From NCBI GenBank assembly GCA_022605955.1, contig JAKCOZ010000217.1:343821-407820 (forward strand): 64,000 nucleotides of DNA, given 5' to 3'. Numbering within the stretch: position 1 is the stretch's first letter; every line of letters begins with the position of its first letter. The notes below the pieces were generated by a model that did no database searches, was not told the DNA's origin, and saw only the letters and a program-made list of their open reading frames with translations. The position numbers and the translations under genes are program-made. Source of the stretch: Rallus limicola. Taxonomy: Eukaryota > Chordata > Aves > Gruiformes > Rallidae. Shown piece after piece: positions 58,501 through 64,000 of this stretch.

Positions 58501-61500
58501 GCTGAGAGCCAAAGTGACAGGGTCTGCTCGTGTGTCCTGTTAGGAGGTTTCAGACAAGCTATGCCTTTCAGGCCTCGCTTCTTTACTTTGGGAGTTATTG
58601 CTGGACGTTTAGCATGTTTTGAACTGCAGTCTGCTAGGGCCGAGAAAAGCACCGTAGGAGGTTCCAGGCATGTTCCCTCTTTCCAGGCAAAGGAAAAGGC
58701 TGAGAGCCAAAGTGACAGGGTCTGCTCGGGTGTCCTGTTAGGAGGTTTCAGACAAGCTATGCCTTTCAGGCCTAGCTTCTTTACTTTGGGTGTTATTGCT
58801 GGACGTTTAGCATGTTTTGAACTGAAGTCTGCTAGGGCCGAGAAAAGCACCGTAGGAGGTTCCAGGCATGTTCCCTCTTTCCAGGCAAAGGAAAAGGCTG
58901 AGAGCCAAAGTGACAGGGTCTGCTCGGGTGTCCTGTTAGGAGGTTTCAGATAAGCTATGCCTTTCAGGCCTAGCTTCTTTACTTTGGGAGTTATTGCTGG
59001 ACGTTTAGCATGTTTTGAACTGCAGTCTGCTAGGGCCGAGAAAAGCACTGTAGGAGGTTCCAGGCATGTTCCCTCTTTCCAGGCAAAGGAAAAGGCTGAG
59101 AGCCAAAGTGACAGGGGCTGCTCGTGTGTCCTGTTAGGAGGTTTCAGACAAGCTATGCCTTTCAGGCCTAGCTTCTTTACTTTGGGAGTTATTGCTGGAC
59201 GTTTAGCATGTTTTGAACTGCAGTCTGCTAGGGCCGAGAAAAGCACCGTAGGAGGTTCCAGGCATGTTCCCTCTTTCCAGGCAAAGGAAAAGGCTGAGAG
59301 CCAAAGTGACAGGGTCTGCTCGTGTGTCCTGTTAGGAGGTTTCAGACAAGCTATGCCTTTCAGTCCTAGCTTCTTTACTTTGGGAGTTATTGCTGGACGT
59401 TTAGCATGTTTTGAACTGCAGTCTGCTAGGGCCGAGAAAAGCACCGTAGGAGCTTCCAGGCATGTTCCCTCTTTCCAGGCAAAGGAAAAGGCTGAGAGCC
59501 AAAGTGACAGGGTCTGCTCGTGTGTCCTGTTAGGAGGTTTCAGACAAGCTATGACTTTCAGGCCTAGCTTCTTTACTTTGGGAGTTATTGCTGGACGTTT
59601 AGCATGTTTTGAACTGCAGTCTGCTAGGGCCGAGAAAAGCACCGTAGGAGGTTCCAGGCATGTTCCCTCTTTCCAGGCAAAGGAAAAGGCTGAGAGCCAA
59701 AGTGACAGGGGCTGCTCGTGTGTCCTGTTAGGAGGTTTCAGACAACTATGCCTTTCAGGCCTAGCTTCTTTACTTTGGGAGTTATTGCTGGACGTTTAGC
59801 ATGTTTTGAACTGCAGTCTGCTAGGGCCGAGAAAAGCATTGTAGGAGGTTCCAGGCATGTTCCCTCTTTCCAGGCAAAGGAAAAGGCTGAGAGCCAAAGT
59901 GACAGGGTCTGCTTGTGTGTCCTGTTAGGAGGTTTCAGACAAGCTATGCCTTTCATGCCTAGCTTCTTTACTTTGGGAGTTATTGCTGGACGTTTAGCAT
60001 GTTTTGAACTGCAGTCTGCTAGGGCCGAGAAAAGCACCGTAGGAGGTTCCAGGCATGTTCCTTCTTTCCAGGCAAAGGAAAAGACTGAGAGCCAAAGTGA
60101 CAGGGGCTGCTCGTGTGTCCTGTTAGGAGGTTTCAGACAACTATGCCTTTCAGGCCTAGCTTCTTTACTTTGGGAGTTATTGCTGGACGTTTAGCATGTT
60201 TTGAACTGCAGTCTGCTAGGGCCGAGAAAAGCACCGTAGGAGGTTCCAGGCATGTTCCCTCTTTCCAGGCAAAGGAAAAGGCTGAGAGCCAAAGTGACAG
60301 GGGCTGCTCGTGTGTCCTGTTAGGAGGTTTCAGACAAGCTATGCCTTTCAGTCCTAGCTTCTTTACTTTGGGAGTTATTGCTGGACGTTTAGCATGTTTT
60401 GAACTGCAGTCTGCTAGGCCCGAGAAAAGCACCGTAGGAGGTTCCAGGCATGTTCCCTCTTTCCAGGCAAAGGAAAAGGCTGAGAGCCAAAGTGACAGGG
60501 TCTGCTTGTGTGTCCTGTTAGGAGGTTTCAGACAAGCTATGCCTTTCAGTCCTAGCTTCTTTACTTTGGGAGTTATTGCTGGACGTTTAGCATGTTTTGA
60601 ACTGCAGTCTGCTAGGGCCGAGAAAAGCACCGTAGGAGGTTCCAGGCATGTTCCCTCTTTCCAGGCAAAGGAAAAGGCTGAGAGCCAAAGTGACAGGGTC
60701 TGCTTGTGTGTCCTGTTAGGAGGTTTCAGACAAGCTATGCCTTTCATGCCTAGCTTCTATACTTTGGGAGTTATTGCTGGACGTTTAGCATGTTTTGAAC
60801 TGCAGTCTGCTAGGGCCGAGAAAAGCACCGTAGGAGGTTCCAGGCATGTTCCCTCTTTCCAGGCAAAGGAAAAGGCTGAGAGCCAAAGTGACAGGGTCTG
60901 CTTGTGTGTCCTGTTAGGAGGTTTCAGACAAGCTATGCCTTTCATGCCTAGCTTCTTTACTTTGGGAGTTATTGCTGGACGTTTAGCATGTTTTGAACTG
61001 CAGTCTGCTAGGGCCGAGAAAAGCACCGTAGGAGGTTCCAGGCATGTTCCCTCTTTCCAGGCAAAGGAAAAGGCTGAGAGCCAAAGTGACAGGGTCTGCT
61101 TGTGTGTCCTGTTAGGAGGTTTCAGACAAGCTATTCCTTTCAGTCCTAGCTTCTTTACTTTGGGAGTTATTGCTGGACGTTTAGCATGTTTTGAACTGCA
61201 GTCTGCTAGGGCCGAGAAAAGCACCGTAGGAGGTTCCAGGCATGTTCCCTCTTTCCAGGCAAAGGAAAAGGCTGAGAGCCAAAGTGACAGGGTCTGCTTG
61301 TGTGTCCTGTTAGGAGGTTTCAGACAAGCTATGCCTTTCATGCCTAGCTTCTTTACTTTGGGAGTTATTGCTGGACGTTTAGCATGTTTTGAACTGCAGT
61401 CTGCTAGGGCCGAGAAAACCACAGTAGGAGGTTCCAGGCATGTTCCCTCTTTCCAGGCAAAGGAAAAGGCTGAGAGCCAAAGTGACAGGGTCTGCTTGTG

Positions 61501-64000
61501 TGTCCTGTTAGGAGGTTTCAGACAAGCTATGCCTTTCAGTCCTAGCTTCTTTACTTTGGGAGTTATTGCTGGACGTTTAGCATGTTTTGAACTGCAGTCT
61601 GCTAGGGCCGAGAAAAGCACTGTAGGAGGTTCCAGGCATGTTCCCTCTTTCCAGGCAAAGGAAAAGGCTGAGAGCCAAAGTGACAGGGTCTGCTCGTGTG
61701 TCCTGTTAGGAGGTTTCAGACAAGCTATGCCTTTCAGTCCTAGCTTCTTTACTTTGGGAGTTATTGCTGGACGTTTAGCATGTTTTGAACTGCAGTCTGC
61801 TAGGGCCGAGAAAACCACCGTAGGAGGTTCCAGGCATGTTCCCTCTTTCCAGGCAAAGGAAAAGGCTGAGAGCCAAAGTGACAGGGTCTGCTTGTGTGTC
61901 CTGTTAGGAGGTTTCAGACAAGCTATGCCTTTCAGGCCTAGCTTCTTTACTTTGGGAGTTATTGCTGGACGTTTAGCATGTTTTGAACTGCAGTCTGCTA
62001 GGGCCGAGAAAAGCACCGTAGGAGGTTCCAGGCATGTTCCCTCTTTCCAGGCAAAGGAAAAGGCTGAGAGCCAAAGTGACAGGGTCTGCTTGTGTGTCCT
62101 GTTAGGAGGTTTCAGACAAGCTATGCCTTTCAGTCCTAGCTTCTTTACTTTGGGAGTTATTGCTGGACGTTTAGCATGTTTTGAACTGCAGTCTGCTAGG
62201 GCCGAGAAAAGCACCGTAGGAGGTTCCAGGCATGTTCCCTCTTTCCAGGCAAAGGAAAAGGCTGAGAGCCAAAGTGACAGGGTCTGCTTGTGTGTCCTGT
62301 TAGGAGGTTTCAGACAAGCTATGCCTTTCAGTCCTAGCTTCTTTACTTTGGGAGTTATTGCTGGACGTTTAGCATGTTTTGAACTGCAGTCTGCTAGGGC
62401 CGAGAAAAGCACCGTAGGAGGTTCCAGGCATGTTCCCTCTTTCAAGGCAAAGGAAAAGGCTGAGAGCCAAAGTGACAGGGTCTGCTTGTGTGTCCTGTTA
62501 GGAGGTTTCAGACAAGCTATTCCTTTCAGTCCTAGCTTCTTTACTTTGGGAGTTATTGCTGGACGTTTAGCATGTTTTGAACTGCAGTCTGCTAGGGCCG
62601 AGAAAAGCACCGTAGGAGGTTCCAGGCATGTTCCCTCTTTCCAGGCAAAGGAAAAGGCTGAGAGCCAAAGTGACAGGGTCTGCTTGTGTGTCCTGTTAGG
62701 AGGTTTCAGACAAGCTATGCCTTTCAGTCCTAGCTTCTTTACTTTGGGAGTTATTGCTGGACGTTTAGCATGTTTTGAACTGCAGTCTGCTAGGGCCGAG
62801 AAAAGCACCGTAGGAGGTTCCAGGCATGTTCCCTCTTTCCAGGCAAAGGAAAAGGCTGAGAGCCAAAGTGACAGGGTCTGCTTGTGTGTCCTGTTAGGAG
62901 GTTTCAGACAAGCTATGCCTTTCAGTCCTAGCTTCTTTACTTTGGGAGTTATTGCTGGACGTTTAGCATGTTTTGAACTGCAGTCTGCTAGGGCCGAGAA
63001 AAGCACCGTAGGAGGTTCCAGGCATGTTCCCTCTTTCCAGGCAAAGGAAAAGGCTGAGAGCCAAAGTGACAGGGTCTGCTTGTGTGTCCTGTTAGGAGGT
63101 TTCAGACAAGCTATGCCTTTCAGTCCTAGCTTCTTTACTTTGGGAGTTATTGCTGGACGTTTAGCATGTTTTGAACTGCAGTCTGCTAGGGCCGAGAAAA
63201 GCACCGTAGGAGGTTCCAGGCATGTTCCCTCTTTCCAGGCAAAGGAAAAGGCTGAGAGCCAAAGTGACAGGGTCTGCTTGTGTGTCCTGTTAGGAGGTTT
63301 CAGACAAGCTATGCCTTTCAGTCCTAGCTTCTTTACTTTGGGAGTTATTGCTGGACGTTTAGCATGTTTTGAACTGCAGTCTGCTAGGGCCGAGAAAAGC
63401 ACCGTAGGAGGTTCCAGGCATGTTCCCTCTTTCCAGGCAAAGGAAAAGGCTGAGAGCCAAAGTGACAGGGTCTGCTTGTGTGTCCTGTTAGGAGGTTTCA
63501 GACAAGCTATGCCTTTCAGGCCTAGCTTCTTTACTTTGGGAGTTATTGCTGGACGTTTAGCATGTTTTGAACTGCAGTCTGCTAGGGCCGAGAAAAGCAC
63601 CGTAGGAGGTTCCAGGCATGTTCCCTCTTTCCAGGCAAAGGAAAAGGCTGAGAGCCAAAGTGACAGGGTCTGCTTGTGTGTCCTGTTAGGAGGTTTCAGA
63701 CAAGCTATGCCTTTCAGTCCTAGCTTCTTTACTTTGGGAGTTATTGCTGGACGTTTAGCATGTTTTGAACTGCAGTCTGCTAGGGCCGAGAAAAGCACCG
63801 TAGGAGGTTCCAGGCATGTTCCCTCTTTCCAGGCAAAGGAAAAGGCTGAGAGCCAAAGTGACAGGGTCTGCTTGTGTGTCCTGTTAGGAGGTTTCAGACA
63901 AGCTATGCCTTTCAGTCCTAGCTTCTTTACTTTGGGAGTTATTGCTGGACGTTTAGCATGTTTTGAACTGCAGTCTGCTAGGGCCGAGAAAAGCACCGTA
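55503..64000 (-). repeat. 198-bp satellite array, inverted orientation
   Basis: About 43 copies of the same monomer on the minus strand, running off the window end. Single-base deletions occur near 58399 (GGGAGTATTG), 59745 and 60140 (both GACAACTATG). The last pair are 395 bp apart and probably mark a copied dimer. Beyond about 60.5 kb nearly all monomers share the CACAAGCAG state (read here as CTGCTTGTG), and many share CAGTCCTAG, so this end is a distinct, homogenised subfamily. No gene is present. Confidence 0.97.

Noticed and set aside
55501..64000. Inverted arm as a fold-back sequencing artefact
   Set aside because: Order of rare variants in the inverted arm does not mirror the adjacent forward arm, so it is not a copy of the same molecule read backwards. 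Spanning reads would still be needed for proof.

Overview
The window is almost entirely one satellite DNA array, broken once by a single endogenous retrovirus. It fits a bird genome, probably a neoavian or passerine. The inserted element has an LTR whose sense strand starts TGTCCTGGTTTCAG and ends CCACGACA, which I recognise as typical of avian ERVL-type elements, and its Gag capsid and Pol resemble ERVL proteins common in bird genomes. Nothing looks bacterial. There is no host gene, tRNA, rRNA or CRISPR array.

Layout. (1) 1-19568: about 99 head-to-tail copies of a 198-bp monomer (about 50% G+C). (2) 19569-26489: a 6,921-bp ERVL-like provirus on the minus strand. It has two 588-bp LTRs that read as identical, a 5-bp target duplication (CTTTG), a tRNA-Lys-type primer-binding site, open gag, open pro-RT-RNaseH-integrase, a polypurine tract and no env. 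(3) 26490-51720: the satellite resumes in exact register and in the same orientation for about 127 copies. (4) 51720/51721: a 25-bp deletion inside one monomer, then about 19 more forward copies. (5) 55501-55502: an abrupt orientation switch with no spacer. (6) 55503-64000: about 43 copies in reverse orientation, running off the window. In all there are about 288 monomers.

The array is organised as a mosaic of local higher-order repeats. Diagnostic variants recur at exact multiples of 198 bp: 4-mer, 5-mer, 8-mer, 11-mer, 12-mer and 18-mer blocks in different stretches. This is the pattern expected from repeated unequal exchange. Because 198 is divisible by 3 and the consensus happens to lack stops, one frame on each strand stays open for thousands of codons. 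I treat those giant frames as a consequence of the period and not as genes.

The only credible protein-coding genes are gag and pol of the provirus. They lie in the same frame and are separated by one amber codon, so Pol would be made as a Gag-Pol readthrough product. Gag forms the particle. Protease, reverse transcriptase, RNase H and integrase carry out maturation, copying from the Lys primer, and insertion. The identical LTRs, open frames and intact catalytic motifs point to a very recent insertion that is younger than the local array structure.
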